Below are positions 31,830-43,778 of a stretch of 64,000 nucleotides of DNA, piece after piece. A program made the position numbers and the translations under genes. The stretch comes from Zea mays. Lineage: Eukaryota; Streptophyta; Magnoliopsida; Poales; Poaceae. The stretch spans positions 34,280,501 to 34,344,500 of the forward strand of contig NC_050098.1 in the NCBI RefSeq assembly GCF_902167145.1, in the 5' to 3' direction. Each line of letters begins with the position of its first letter. The first letter of the stretch is position 1. The notes beneath the pieces were generated by a model. That model searched no databases, had not been told where the DNA came from, and saw only the letters and a program-made list of their open reading frames with translations.

Positions 31830-32945
31830 GTCGGCTAGCTGAACCGCTTAACCAAGTGTGAGTTGCCCTGCGCGGAAGGTGACGAGTGAGGTATCCGTAT
31901 CCCGGAGGCGTAGGAGTCCCTCGGCTCGGTCGGCCTTGCCACTCAAGGCTTCTCTTGCCCAGTTAAAGAAACCCTCGGCCGCTCTGCGATGAGCTGGAGC
32001 CGGAGGCAGCGGTGTTAGTATGGACAGAGGCAGAGTTGGCTCGAAAAGGGGGCTTCGTCGGCCCAGGCCGAGGAGGCGTAGCAGCGGTGGCCGGAGCCTG
32101 GCCGGGTCGTCCACTGGCGGGATCAACCCCGGAGTCGGGCTGCCGAGGCCATGAGCCGGGCTGGTGTCCTCGGGAGACAGCTGGCTGAGGCCACGGAGCG
32201 GCCGGACAAGCCGTCTGCTTGGGCCGAGTTCCTGGAGGAGACCCTGGCGGCGATGGCCTAGGCGCAGTGCTGACATCTTCCTTCGAGGTGGAGATCCTTT
32301 GCCCGTGTTGCCGTCCGAGGCCGGGTCAAATTCCGCCGAAGGTGGAGACGATGCTGAGGGTGCTGCTGCTCCCCCTGCTGATGCCAGAACCTGCAGGAAC
32401 AGTTTGTCTGTAGCATGCACATGCTTTTTTTGCGGCCGCCGAGGCCCAAACATGTCATTATCGTGTTATAAAGCCGCATTTCTTTTCCTCTTGTTTTGAG
32501 TATCAGGACTTGCTTGTCGATAGCAGAATCGCTTATCCGAGCGAGAGTTTCTTATCGCGGAAGGTGATGAGTGAGGTATCCGTATCCCGGAGGCGTAGGA
32601 GTCCCTCGGCTCGGTCGACCTTCGCCGCTTACGTGTACTCTTGCTCGTCCGCGGGATTCTGTTATCGATATAGTCGAGAAGGCATGAAAAATCGTTTCGG
32701 CAGAGAAGTTTTCGAGCGTTAAGACTTGTTCGGTTAGCAGAATCGCTTATCCGATCGTGAGTTACTTATCGCAGAAGGTGATGAGTGAGGTATCCGTATC
32801 CCGGAGGCATAGGAGTCCCTCGGCTCAGTCGGTCTTGCCGCTTACGTGTACTCCGTCGTTTTCAGGATCCCACTATCGACGTAGTCGAAAAGCGCGAAAG
32901 ATGTTCTGGCCGAAAGACTTTTTCCGAGGAAAATTTTGACGCAGA
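31830..32945. repeat. ~214-bp repeats with a conserved 60-bp core in the TT1 3' region
   Basis: The core GTGAGGTATCCGTATCCCGG followed by AGGCGTAGGAGTCCCTCGGC occurs at about 31880, 32565 and 32780. The last two are in tandem with a period of 214 bp. TT2 carries three copies too (59450, 59680, 60330). Confidence 0.8.
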
Positions 32946-33069
32946 GGGGGTTCCCCCCTTCTAGCCCCCGAGGGAGGGTCAAGCTTTGCCGAGGCAAGGC
33001 TGACCCTTCCTTGATGGTTAGACTTTACTTGTGTATGTAAATGAGGTATACGAACGACTTGAAAACATC

Positions 33070-34990
33070 TTAAGGGTAGAAGCGACGTAGCTGTCGGATG
33101 TTCCAAGCGTTGCTGTAGACCTCGCCTTGACTGTTGGCCAGCTTGTATGTTCCGGGCTTCAAAGTCTTGGTGATGATGAATGGCCCTTCCCAGGGAGGTG
33201 TGAGCTTGTGGCGCCCTCGGGCGTCTTGTCATAGCCGAAGCACCAAGTCGCCCACCTGGAGGTCTCGGGACCGAACCCCTCGGGCGTGGTAGCGTCGCAG
33301 GGACTGCTGATACCGCGCCAAGTGTAGTAAGGCCATGTCCTGAGCCTCTTCCAGCTGGTCCAGTGAGTCTTCTCGGTTGGTCTGGTTGCTTCGGGCGTCG
33401 TATGCCCTCGTCCTCGGGGAGCCATATTCTAAGTCTGTGGGCAAGATAGCCTCAGCCCCATAGACTAGAAAAAACAGCGTGAAGCCCGTGGCCCGGCTTG
33501 GCGTCGTCCTCAGACTCCAGACCACCGAGGGGAGTTCCTTCATCCATCGCCTGCCAAACTTGTTGAGGTTGTTGTAGATCCTCGGCTTGAGTCCCTGTAG
33601 AATCATGCCGTTGGCACGCTCTACCTGCCCATTCGTCATGGGGTGAGCTACGGCGGCCCAGTCCACCCAGATGTGGTGGTCCTCGCAGAAGTCCAGGAAC
33701 TTCCTGCCGATGAACTGGGTGCCGTTGTCGGTAATGATGGAGTTCGGGACTCCAAAGTGATGGATGATGTTGGTGAAGAACGCCACCACCTGTTCGGACC
33801 TGATGCTGTTCAGGGGTCGAACCTCAATCCACTTGGAGAATTTGTCAATAGCGACCAGCAGGTGCGTGAAGCCCCCGGGTGCCTTCTGCAAGGGACCGAC
33901 GAGGTCCAGACCCCACACAGCAAACGACCAGGTGATGAGTATTGTTTGCAGAGCCTGAGCGGGCAGGTGGGTCTGCCTTGCGTAGAATTGACACCCTTGG
34001 CAGGTGCGTACAATCCTAGTGGCGTCGGCCACCGCAGTTGGCCAGTAGAAACCTTGTCGGAAGGCGTTTCCAACAAGGGCTCGAGGCGCTGCGTGGTGAC
34101 TGCAAGCCCCCGAGTGTATTTCTTGCAATAACTCCTGACCTTCGGCGATGGATATGCATCACTGGAGGATGCCTGAGGGCTGCGGTGGTAGAGCTCCTTT
34201 TCGTCACCCAGCAAGACGAACGACTTGGCGCGCCGCGCCAATCGCCGAGCCTCGGTTCCGTCGAGGGGTAGCTCTCCTCAGTGGAGATATTGCAGGTACG
34301 GGGTCTGCCAGTTTCGATTAGGCGGGACCCCATTCCGCCCCCCTCGACGCGCAGTGCCTCACCCTCGGCGGCCGAGGATGCCTCTAGTTGAGCCGAGGGT
34401 GCCTCGGGCTGAGCCGAGGGAGCCTCGGGCAGGGCCGAGGCCTTCTCGGGCTCGGGCGTGTCGTCGGTCTTGACGAAGGGTTGATGTAGGTCTCGGGAGA
34501 AGACGTCCGGGGGGACTGTTGTCCGCCCCGAGGCTATTTTAGCCAGCTCGTCTGCAGTCTCGTTGTACCGTCGGGCGACGTGGTTGAGCTCGAGCCCGTA
34601 GAACTTGTCTTCCAGGCGTCGAACCTCGTCGCAGTAGGCTTCCATCTTCGCGTCGCGGCAGTGGGAGTTCTTCATGACTTGGTCGATGACAAGCTGCGAG
34701 TCGCCACGAGCGTCGAGGCACCGAACCCCTAGCTCGATGGCGATGCGCAACCCGTTAACCAAAGCCTCTTACTCGGCCACGTTGTTGGACGCCGGGAAAT
34801 GGAGGCGCAGCACATAGCGGAGGTGCTTCCCGAGGGGTGAGATGAAGAGCAGGCCCGCGCCTGCTCCTGTTTTCATCAGCGACCCGTCGAAAAACATGGT
34901 CCAGAGTTCCGGTTAGATCGGAGCTGCTGGAAGCTGGGTGTCGACCCATTCTGCCACGAAATCCGCCAAGACTTGGGACTTGATGGCCTT
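33070..34990 (-). pseudogene. TT1 pol remainder: archaeal-type RNase H and integrase
   Basis: It starts at the deletion junction (KAIKSQVLADF region) and covers the second RNase H domain (TMFFDGSLMKTGAGAGLLF, VNGLRIAIELGV, ARGDSQLVIDQV), a Pro/Glu/Ala-rich linker, then integrase with a zinc region (HHAAPRAL..CQGCQFYARQTH), the core with WGLDLVGPL, ITDNGTQF and NGQVERAN, and a C-terminal module ending at the stop 33070. Breaks relative to TT2 include stops near 34916 (a Gln codon) and 34772, a frameshift near 34325, and a CGA-to-TGA type stop at 33229-33231. In intact relatives this would follow RT in one polyprotein. Confidence 0.88.
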
Positions 34991-36099
34991 CCTTCTTGTC
35001 GTTGTCGTGGGCTTTGCCACCTTCCGCCGGTGGCCCGGCCTTGTGGAAGTAGCGCCGATGCATGACGCACTCCTCAAGGGTGTGCTTGACGGGACCCTGA
35101 TGATAGGTGCACGACTCCTTGAGCATCTTGTCGAACAGGTTGGCCCCTCCGGGAGGCTTCCGGGGGTTCCTATGTTCGGCAGCGGCGACAAGATCTGCGT
35201 CAGCGGCGGCGCGTTTCGTTTGCGACTTCTTTTTGCCCTTCTTATTCATGCTGCGCTGAGCGGACGCCTCGGGGACGTCTTCCTGCTGGCGTCCCTAAGG
35301 CTGCTTGTCCTTCCAGAAGATGGCCTCGACCGCCTAATGGCCAGAGGCAAACTTGGTGGCGATGTCCATCAGCTCGCTCGCCCTGGTGGGAGTCTTGTGA
35401 CCCAGCTTGCTCACCAGGTCGCGGCAAGTGCCGGCGAGGAACGCGCCGATGACATCTGAGTTAGTGATGTTGGGCAGCTCGGTGCGCTGCTTCGAAAATC
35501 GCCGGATGTAGTCCCGCAGGGATTCTCCTGGCTGCTGCGGCAGCTTCGGAGATCCCAGGAGTTCCCAGGGCGCACGTATGTGCCCTGGAAGTTCCCGGCG
35601 AAGGCTTTGACCAGGTCGTCCCAGTTGGAGATCTGCGCAGGAGGCAAATGCTCGAGCCAGGCTCGGGTGGCGTCGGAGAGGAACAGGGGGAGGTTGCGGA
35701 TGATGAGGTTGTCATCGTCCATTCCACCCAGCTGGCAGGCCAGCCGGTAGTCCGCGAGCCATAGTTCCGGCCTTGTTTCCCCCAAGTACTTGGCGATGGT
35801 AGTCGGGGTCCGGAACCGGGTCGGGAACGGCGCCCGTCGTATGGCCCGACTAAAAGCTTGCGGACCAGGTGGTTTGGGCGAGGGGCTCCGATCCTCCCCG
35901 CTGTCGTAGCGTCCCCCACGCCTGGGGTGGTAGCCTCGGCGCACCTTCTCGTTAAGGTGGGCTCGACGGACGCGGCGATGGTGCTCGTTGCCGAGGCGAC
36001 CCGGGGCCGCAGGCGCTGTGTCCCGCGTGCGCCCGGTGTGGACCGAGGCTTCCCGCATGAATCGGGAAGTTGCGGTGCGATGCTCCGGGGGTACCCCTG
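34991..36099 (-). pseudogene. TT1 gag, C-terminal part
   Basis: It contains the retrotransposon gag core (ELWLADYRLACQLGGMDDDN, WLEHLPPAQISNWDDLV, FQGTYVRPGNSWDLRSC), a frameshift near 35530, a basic Lys-rich stretch (KKGKKKSQTKRAA) and the variant zinc motif C.YHQG..KHTLEEC. It then runs to KKEG, where the deletion joins RNase H sequence near 34990. The N-terminal half lies at 47700-49008 beyond TK3. Confidence 0.88.
36095..36099. repeat. Target duplication of TK3, left copy (CCCTG)
   Basis: It is identical to 47700-47704. Removing TK3 and one copy restores the gag reading seen in TT2. Confidence 0.95.
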
Positions 36100-38766
36100 T
36101 GTCACACCCGGTTTTAGAAGGCAAACCGAATGCGAACCATGTACGTGCCAGGATCAGTTATTCACGTACACGGCAGTTACATAATATGGACATCATCACA
36201 CAGTGCTCAAAATAGTATTAATAAGGGAAATAGTCGATTACATCATACGTCTGAGACGTCCATATAGTTCTTACAATAAATCAAAGTGCGGAAAAGAAAC
36301 GTAGATAACGCGGCCTTCACAGGCAGCCGACTGGGGGTTGCCGCTAACCCACACCTAGAACTCGTCGTAGTCTTGGAACTCCTGGAAGTCTCCTTCCACA
36401 GCTTCATCTTCGCCTGAGCAGTGGTTGCAATGCTGACAACCTGGGGGGGGGGGGTTTGGTGTGTAGAGCAAGGGTGAGTACACATCAACATACTCAGCAA
36501 GTATCCTGTTTGGCTGTAGTGGACTAGCTTTATGTGGGGATAAGTCAAGCAGTTGCTTTTAGTTGGTCAGGTTATTACTTACTAGTAGAAAGCCAGGTTT
36601 TAACATTAACCCAAGTTATTAGCCCAATGTATCCTTTCCAAACGGAAAGAATACCACTTACCAATACCATAATCGTAATCAGAACCATCAATCTCATTGT
36701 CACCTGTACCAAAGTATCTCTGATCAAGTATCACTAATCTCTGGAGCTCCCTTGGCCGCTCATAACCGTGAGCACGGCTGATATATCAGTTTCATAACAC
36801 TCTGCAGAGGTTGTGCACTTTACCCACAAGCCGTGATTCCCTCTTGCCTCGGGCCGATCAAACCCTTAAACACTACCAAGGTGAATAGGCAGGGTCTCAC
36901 TACGTAGCTTTTACAAAGATTCCTCGGGGCTGTAGCCGCCCGTTAGGTTTCCTAAATGTACCGCACTCCTCCCCAAGGGACAAATCAACCTTAGCAGAGC
37001 GAGCCGCATACACCGAGCCCCATTGACGGCACGACGGCGAAGCGAACTACACCCCGGATCCTCTAATTATTCAGCTAAGGGCACCCCATTCTACCCTCAT
37101 GGTTGCACTGTTTTCCCGGGCGGTCATCCATAGAACAGGTCCTTACGGAGAGGCACTCGAGAAACCGCTCGAGCCCCCTTAAAGCCACAAGTACAACATC
37201 ATAATAAGAGAAGGGAAAACAGCGTATCATAGATAATCTCATCATGTTCATTGATTAGAGTTGAGCAATAGCATAAAGCTAAACAGTAATAATCCAACCC
37301 AGATAGGTAAACAAGGACATGGATAACAAAAGCTAGTCAATCCTTAGGTATAAAGGTGTAATGCGGGGGTGAATTAAATAATGAATAGGACAGAGATAGG
37401 TCAAAGGACACTTGCCTCCACCAAACGACTGCTGCTCAGGGGCTTCTCCTGCGAATTCCTTGGGCTCTTCGACCGGATCGTTCTCTATGCGATTGCAAAC
37501 ATACATACATCCATCCACATTTAATACAAAAGAACAGTACACCATACAAGGGAACAAATAAAGTGAGTATGCATCAAGTATGACATTCAATATCGCATTT
37601 GTTATGGTTAGAAAGAAACGGGAAAAGGTCTCGCAGGGGGTTAAATCTTATGCACTAACGATCAATTACAATTGGTTCTTAACAAAAGAATTCTGTTACA
37701 TATACACTAATGGAAACCTAATCATTTTAAGTTGATCAACATTGCACGAGGTAAACAATTAACTACATGAATCAACTAGCATAACGGAATTTTAAATTAA
37801 ACTTCCTATTTCAATGGCATGAACAATGATTAGCCTACCTAAAATAAAATAGCTATGAGCACAGAAAGTAAATAAAATAAAATAAAAAAAATAAAAAAAA
37901 CAGAGGGGGGGGGGGGGGGTTGAACCGGCCCTAGGGGCGGTTGAACCGGCCCTGCGCAGGGGGCGCGGCCAGGGCGGGCTGGGGCGCGGCCAGGGCTGGC
38001 CAGCGGCCGGCTGGGCGGCCAGGGGGGCGCGCTGGGGGCGGCCAGTGGCCGGCTGGGGGCACGGCCGGGGCGGCTGGGGGCGCGGCCAAGGGCGCGGCCA
38101 GGGCGCGGCAGCGGCCGGCCAGGGCGCGCGGCCAGGGGGCCGGGCGGCTGGGCTGCCAAGGGTAGGGAGGAGGGGAGAGGGGAGAGGGAGGGAGGAGGGG
38201 GGGGCTCACCGGCGGGGGCGGCCGACGGCGAGGGGCGGCCGGCAGCGAGGGCGACGGCGCTAGGGCAGGGGGCGGGTAGGGGCGGCGGCGGCTTAGGGTG
38301 GGGGAGAGAAAATGAGAGAAAATGAGAGGGAGAGGGAGAGGGTTTGGGGAAAAAAAGGGGGGGATGAGGGGGGGGCGGCTGGGCCTTTTTGGGCCCAAGA
38401 GGGGGCGCCAGGGCGGCTGGGCCGGCCGGGGTCGGCCCACGGCGCGGGAGAGAGAGAAAAAGAGGAGAGAGAAAGAGAGAGAAAAAAGAAAGAAAAGATC
38501 TTCTCCTCATTTTCGAAATCCGATCTTTCTACATGAATGCATTTGCACTTTCAAAGCAATCAAAAGAAATGCAAGGTTCAGCATGGTGCATCAAACAATA
38601 TAAAGTATTTAGGGTTTTTCTTACACGGGAATTCCAAACCGAATCCCGCTAGAACTTTGGAAAAGGTCAAGGTTTAGCGAAGGGAAAGAGAAAAAGAAAA
38701 GGTAACGCCCGAATTTTGGCGAGTAAAGAAAAGAAAAAAATCAACTGCAAAATTCGGGGCGTTACA
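36100..38766 (-). repeat. TK3 3' LTR, 2667 bp
   Basis: It is bounded by TGTCACACCC and GGGGCGTTACA. It differs from the 5' LTR by a longer G run near 36443, a 12-bp insertion near 38095 and scattered transitions. Confidence 0.95.
36355..38510 (-). CDS. Putative LTR gene, TK3 3' LTR copy (38510-38210, 37484-37416, 36440-36355)
   Basis: Exon 1 can begin at an ATG at 38510 (MRRRSFLSFFSLF start), runs through a Pro-rich region and ends at a GTGAG donor one base into a codon. The middle exon is 69 bp and the last 86 bp, so phases join. One residue of the middle exon is changed (Glu to Lys) relative to the 5' LTR copy. The exon 1 reading frame agrees between the two TK3 LTRs, but its start differs from TK1. 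Confidence 0.4.
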
Positions 38767-38769
38767 AAC

Positions 38770-38784
38770 CTATCCCCCTTAAAA
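38770..38784 (-). promoter_or_regulatory. TK3 polypurine tract
   Basis: On the minus strand TTAAGGGGGATAGG lies directly before the 3' LTR. Confidence 0.8.
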
Positions 38785-38802
38785 GAATCTCGCCCTCGAG
38801 AT

Positions 38803-41800
38803 TCAGGGCTGGCTAGCAAAGAGCTCTGGGTACTTGGCCATCAGATCATCTTCACGCTCCCAGGTTGCTTCTTCCTCAGAGTGGTGATTCCATCTGACCT
38901 TGCACATTCTGATGGTCTTCCTCCGGGTGACTCTATCTGCAATCTCAAGGATCTGAGCTGGCTTCTCAACATAGGTCAAGTCCTCCTGGACTTCCAGACC
39001 TTCCACTGGCAACTGCTCTTCTGGCACACGCAAGCACTTCTTCAACTGAGACACATGAAAGACATTATGCACAGCAGACAAATTCTCGGGCAAACTGAGC
39101 TGATAGGCCACTTCTCCTCGTCTTGCAAGAATCTGATACGGACCAATGTAGCGGGGTGCTAGTTTGCCTTTCACTCCGAATCTTCTGACTCCCCTGATCG
39201 GTGACACTTTCAGATAAACAAAGTCTCCGACTTCGAAACTCAGCTCTCTTCTTCTTGTGTCTGCATAGCTTCGCTGCCTCGATTGCGCTATCTTCAGATT
39301 CTCTCGAACCATCTTGATGTTCTCTTCGGCTTCAAGCAAAATGTCTGGCCCAAACACTTGCTTTTCTCCAGGCTGATCCCATTGCAACGGAGTTCTGCAA
39401 CTCCTTCCATAGAGCGCCTGAAATGGTGACATCTTCAAACTGGCCTGGTAACTGTTGTTATAGGAAAACTCTGCATAAGGCAACCGCTTGTCCCATCCGG
39501 ACTGATCTTGCAACGCACAGGCTCTCAACATGTCTTCAAGAATTTGATTGGTCCTTTCAGTCTGGCCATCTGTCTGCGGATGATAAGCTGAACTGAAATT
39601 CAGATGCGTGCCCAAAGCTTCATGCAACTGCTGCCAGAAATGAGAGGTGAACTGCGTTCCTCTGTCTGACACTATCTTCTTTGGCACACCATGAAGACAA
39701 ACGATCCGAGACATGTACAACTCTGCCAATACTGCACTGTTGTAGCTGGTCTTGACAGGTATGAAGTGGGCTGACTTGGTCAAACGGTCCACCACTACCC
39801 AAATAGAATCGTAGCCGGCTCGAGTGCGAGGCAATCCGACTATGAAATCCATACCAATTTCATCCCATTTCCACTGAGGGATCTGCAACGGTTGCAACAA
39901 TCCAGCAGGTCTCTGGTGCTCTGCCTTAATTCTTCGGCAACTATCGCACATAGCCACATGCTCTGCGATTTCCCTCTTCATTCCGTACCACCAGAATTTC
40001 TTCTTCAGATCCTGATACATCTTCTCACTGCCAGGGTGAATCGAATAAGCTGTCTCATGAGCTTCCTTAAGAATCAACTCCCGAATGGACTGGACATTGG
40101 GAACACATAAGCGGTCTTTGAACCATATCACGCCTTCTGCATCTTCTCGAAAATCTTTGCCTTTGCCATCTAGAATCAATCGCCGAATCTCACTGATTTT
40201 CTCATCATTCTTCTGCGCTTCTTTGATTTCGCGCTCCAAGGTAGGTTCCAACTCAACTGTGACTCCTCGCGAATTGTTCAGAAATCCGAGACTCAACCTG
40301 TCAAACTCTTTGGCCAACTCATAAGGCATCGGGCGAGCGACCATCAGATTGACTTGACTCTTTCTGCTCAAAGCATCTGCCACTACGTTTGCTTTGCCTG
40401 GATGGTAATGAATCTCCAACTCATAGTCTTTGATCAGCTCTAACCATCTTCGTTGCCTCATGTTCAACTCTGACTGAGTGAATATGTACTTCAGACTCTT
40501 GTGGTCTGTGTAAACATCGCGTTTCTGTCCATACAGATAGTGCCTACATGTCTTCAGTGCGTGAACCACTGCTGCCAACTCTAGATCATGGATTGGGTAA
40601 TTCTTCTCATGAACCTTCAACTATCGGGACGAGTAAGCCACAACTCTTCCCTCTTGCATCAACACACATCCCAAACCTGTGTAGCAAGCATCACAATACA
40701 CCGAAAAGGGCTTGTGCACATCAGGCAAGACTAGGACAGGCGCTGTAGTCAACTTCTCTTTCAGCGCTTCAAAGGCCTCTTGACATTTCTGGGTCCACTT
40801 GAACTCAACTTTGTTGCCTAGCAACGCTGTCATTGGTTTCGCAATCTTCGAAAACCCTTCAATGAATCGCCGATAATATCCGGCCATTCCAATGAAACTC
40901 TTGATTCCTCTAGCATCTGTTGGCGCTTTCCAGTTCAAAATGTCTGCCACTTTCTTCGGATCCACAGCCAATCCTTCTTTGTTGATTATGTGACCCAAGA
41001 ACAGGACTTCACTGATCCAGAACTCACATTTACTCAACTTTGCATACAACTGGTGCTCTCGCAATCTCTGCAACACCATCCTCAAATGATCTGCATGCTC
41101 TTCTTCGCTTTGAGAATAAACCAGAATATCATCAATGAATACCACCACAAACTTATCAAGGTAATCCATGAATACGCTGTTCATCAAGTTCATGAAGAAT
41201 GCTGGCGCATTGGTCAAACCAAAAGACATCACAGTGAACTCATACAAACCATACTTGGAAATGAATGCCGTCTTCGGAATGTCCGAAGGTCGGATCCTGA
41301 GCTGATGATAACCTGACCTCAGATCAATCTTGGAGAACACACTGGCTCCTCTCAACTGGTCGAACAGATCTTCTATTCTGGGCAAAGGATACTTGTTCTT
41401 GATCGTGACCTCATTCAAAGCTCGATAATCAATACACATCCTCTTGGTGCCATCTTTCTTCTCCACAAATAGGACAGGGGCGGCCCAAGGCGAGGTGCTT
41501 GGCCGAATGTAACCTTTCTCTGACAGCTCATCAATTTGCTTCTTAAGTTCATCCAACTCTGGTCCAGATATTCTGTAAGCTCTCTTAAAGATGGGGGCGG
41601 TTCCAGGAAGAAGCTCTATAGCAACCTCAACTTTCCGCTCTGGCGGCATACCCGGTAAGTCCTTTGGAAACACATCTGGGAATTTGGACACAACCTTGAT
41701 ACTTTCAATTGGGTCTGCTTCACTGCTATCGACAGCTGTCTGATAACAACTTCCTTTCTTTGGCTCAGGCGGGACTAACTCAGTCACCATTTCCTCTCCT

Positions 41801-43374
41801 AGTGGGGACACCAACTTGATTGTCCTTTTATCACAACTGATAACTGCCTGATACTTATCTAGCCAATTCATCCCTAGGATGACATCTATTCCCTGAGTAC
41901 CCATTACTATAAGGTTGGCGGGAAATGCTATCCCCCTTATTTTCACACTTATATTCAAACAAATGCTATCGGCTCGAATTCTACCACCGGCTGAGTCAAT
42001 TTGAATGGGGGTTGACATGGTAGTAATTGGAAGATTATGTGCTTCTACCCATGATGCAGTAATGAAAGAATGCGTTGCTCCAGTATCAAATAACACTTCT
42101 GCAATATGGGAGTCGACTGGGAACATACCTACTATCATGCCGGGGGTCTCCTGAACTGCTTCAGCTTCCAAGTGGTTCAGTCTTCCATGATTATAGCGCG
42201 GCTGAGAGCGATTGCCTGATCCAGGCTGAGGCACATTCTGCTTCGCTGGGGCATTGGGGCCTGACTGCTGCTGGGCTGCCTTCTTCGGACATTGCATCAC
42301 CCAGTGGCCTTGCTCTCCACAGTGGAAACATGCCCTGTTTCCAACTTGAGCTGGTATTGCCTGATTGCTCTGCTGGGTTGCTGGGGCAGGAAGACGAGGT
42401 GTCTGCTGATTCTGCCTTTGAAACTAACCTCCTGACTGATTGCTCTGACGGTTCTGGTACGGGTGCTGAGGATACTGCCTTTGGAACTGCTGATGCTGCT
42501 GACGCTGCTGAGGTGGACGCTGGTTCTGCCTGAACTGCTGAGGTTGATTGCCTGAAAAACGAGGGCGGCTGCTGCTGCTTCCAGGCTGGGGTCCACTGAT
42601 CTTGCGCTTACGATCCTCCATCTCCTTCCTCTTTCTCTCTGTCATGATCGCTCTATCAATCAGGTGCTGGAATGTCGGGAAGGTGTGATTCATCAGTTGG
42701 TACTGCAGAGGGTCGACCAAGCCTCTCAGAAAACGGTATTGTCGCTTGGCGTCAGTGTTGACATCCTCAGGAGCATAGCGAGACAATTGCAGAAACCTGT
42801 CTCGATACTCACTGACAGATGATGACCCTTGCTTAAGGGCCAGGAACTCCTCCTTCTTCACTGTCATCAGACCTGCAGGAACATGGTACTGACGAAAGCT
42901 ACCTCTGAACTCTTCCCAGGTGATGGCGTCGGGGTTGGCATGGGTGGCGAGGTAAGACTCCCACCATGACTGGGCTGCTCCTCTCAACAGACGGGGACCA
43001 TACAAGACTTTCTCCCTGTCATCGCACTGAGCGGTATGCAACTCCCGCTCCACAGTGCGCAGCCAGTCTTCAGCATCCATGGGATCAGAAGAGTGAGCGA
43101 ACGTTGGTGGATGACCTCTCATGAATTCAGCACGCTTGTCTCTAGGCATCTGAGGCTGAGGCTGAGGTGGTACCTGCTGCTGTTGCTGCTGCTGCTGCTG
43201 AATGGCGGCCAAAGTCTGACCGATGGCTTGAACTGCTTGAGTCTGCATCAGAAACATCTGCTCGATGGACATCGGGGGCGGGGGCGGCAGCTGCTGCTGC
43301 TGGGGCGCCTCCTCCTGTTGAGCGGCTCGCTCCTGCTGAGCACGCCTTCCTCCTCTGCGCCTATTCTCTGACAT
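38803..43374 (-). pseudogene. TK3 gag-pol, full length with two premature stops
   Basis: From ATG 43374 to the stop at 38803 there are 1524 codons in one frame. Order: Gln-rich N-terminus, gag core, CCHC knuckle ([14 protein letters not shown], about 42330-42290), protease (FDTGATHS), RT ([10 protein letters not shown]), RNase H, integrase with zinc region and catalytic core ([24 protein letters not shown]), GPY/F-like module and chromodomain ([14 protein letters not shown]). TAG stops interrupt it at codon 317 (42424-42426, between gag core and knuckle) and codon 918 (40621-40623, in RNase H). At both places TK1 or TK2 has CAG. The ATG follows TTCTGCAG, an acceptor-like context. Confidence 0.95.
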
Positions 43375-43778
43375 CTGCAGAATGCAACTACACATCAGAA
43401 CTGATCTGGCAAATCTTGCAGCATAAGAAAAGAGTATAGAATTCTTCAACAGCACTGAACAGATGAGCATCTTCACTGATCTCCAACACAGACCACACAG
43501 CTTCTCAGATAAAGAGGAAAGTGGAATAAAAGGTTTCCCAACTATATAACTAACTTTATTAACATAATAGGTAAACCAAAATGCAGGGGATACCCACACT
43601 CTGGTGACAATCATTACAAAGATCCAAACCAAACAAAGTTCATCATGACAAACATAACGCACAGGATATAGCAAACTACCCTGTCTAACTAAGACTAACT
43701 AAAACTGAGACTAACGCTAAGACTGAAGCTTCTACGTATATATATTTCGTATTAATTACAAGATCCAACTCTAACGAT

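Larger units (their letters stand above)
28888..33069. other. TT1 3' untranslated region, about 4.2 kb
   Basis: This lies between the end of pol and the 3' LTR. No sense-strand gene is seen. It contains a purine tract next to the LTR (28888-28905 on the minus strand), a threefold repeat at 29620-29830, a possible antisense transcription unit from 30725 and three copies of a motif at about 31876, 32561 and 32775. Long 3' regions, sometimes with antisense ORFs, are known in plant Tat and Grande-type elements. Confidence 0.7.

Noticed and set aside
37941..38263. Gly/Arg/Ala-rich frames in the GC-rich part of the TK3 LTR
   Set aside because: Low-complexity DNA with few stops on either strand; not supported as antisense proteins.
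38767..38802. Possible tRNA or riboswitch-like element between pol and LTR
   Set aside because: The segment is just the polypurine tract and the short 3' spacer of TK3.
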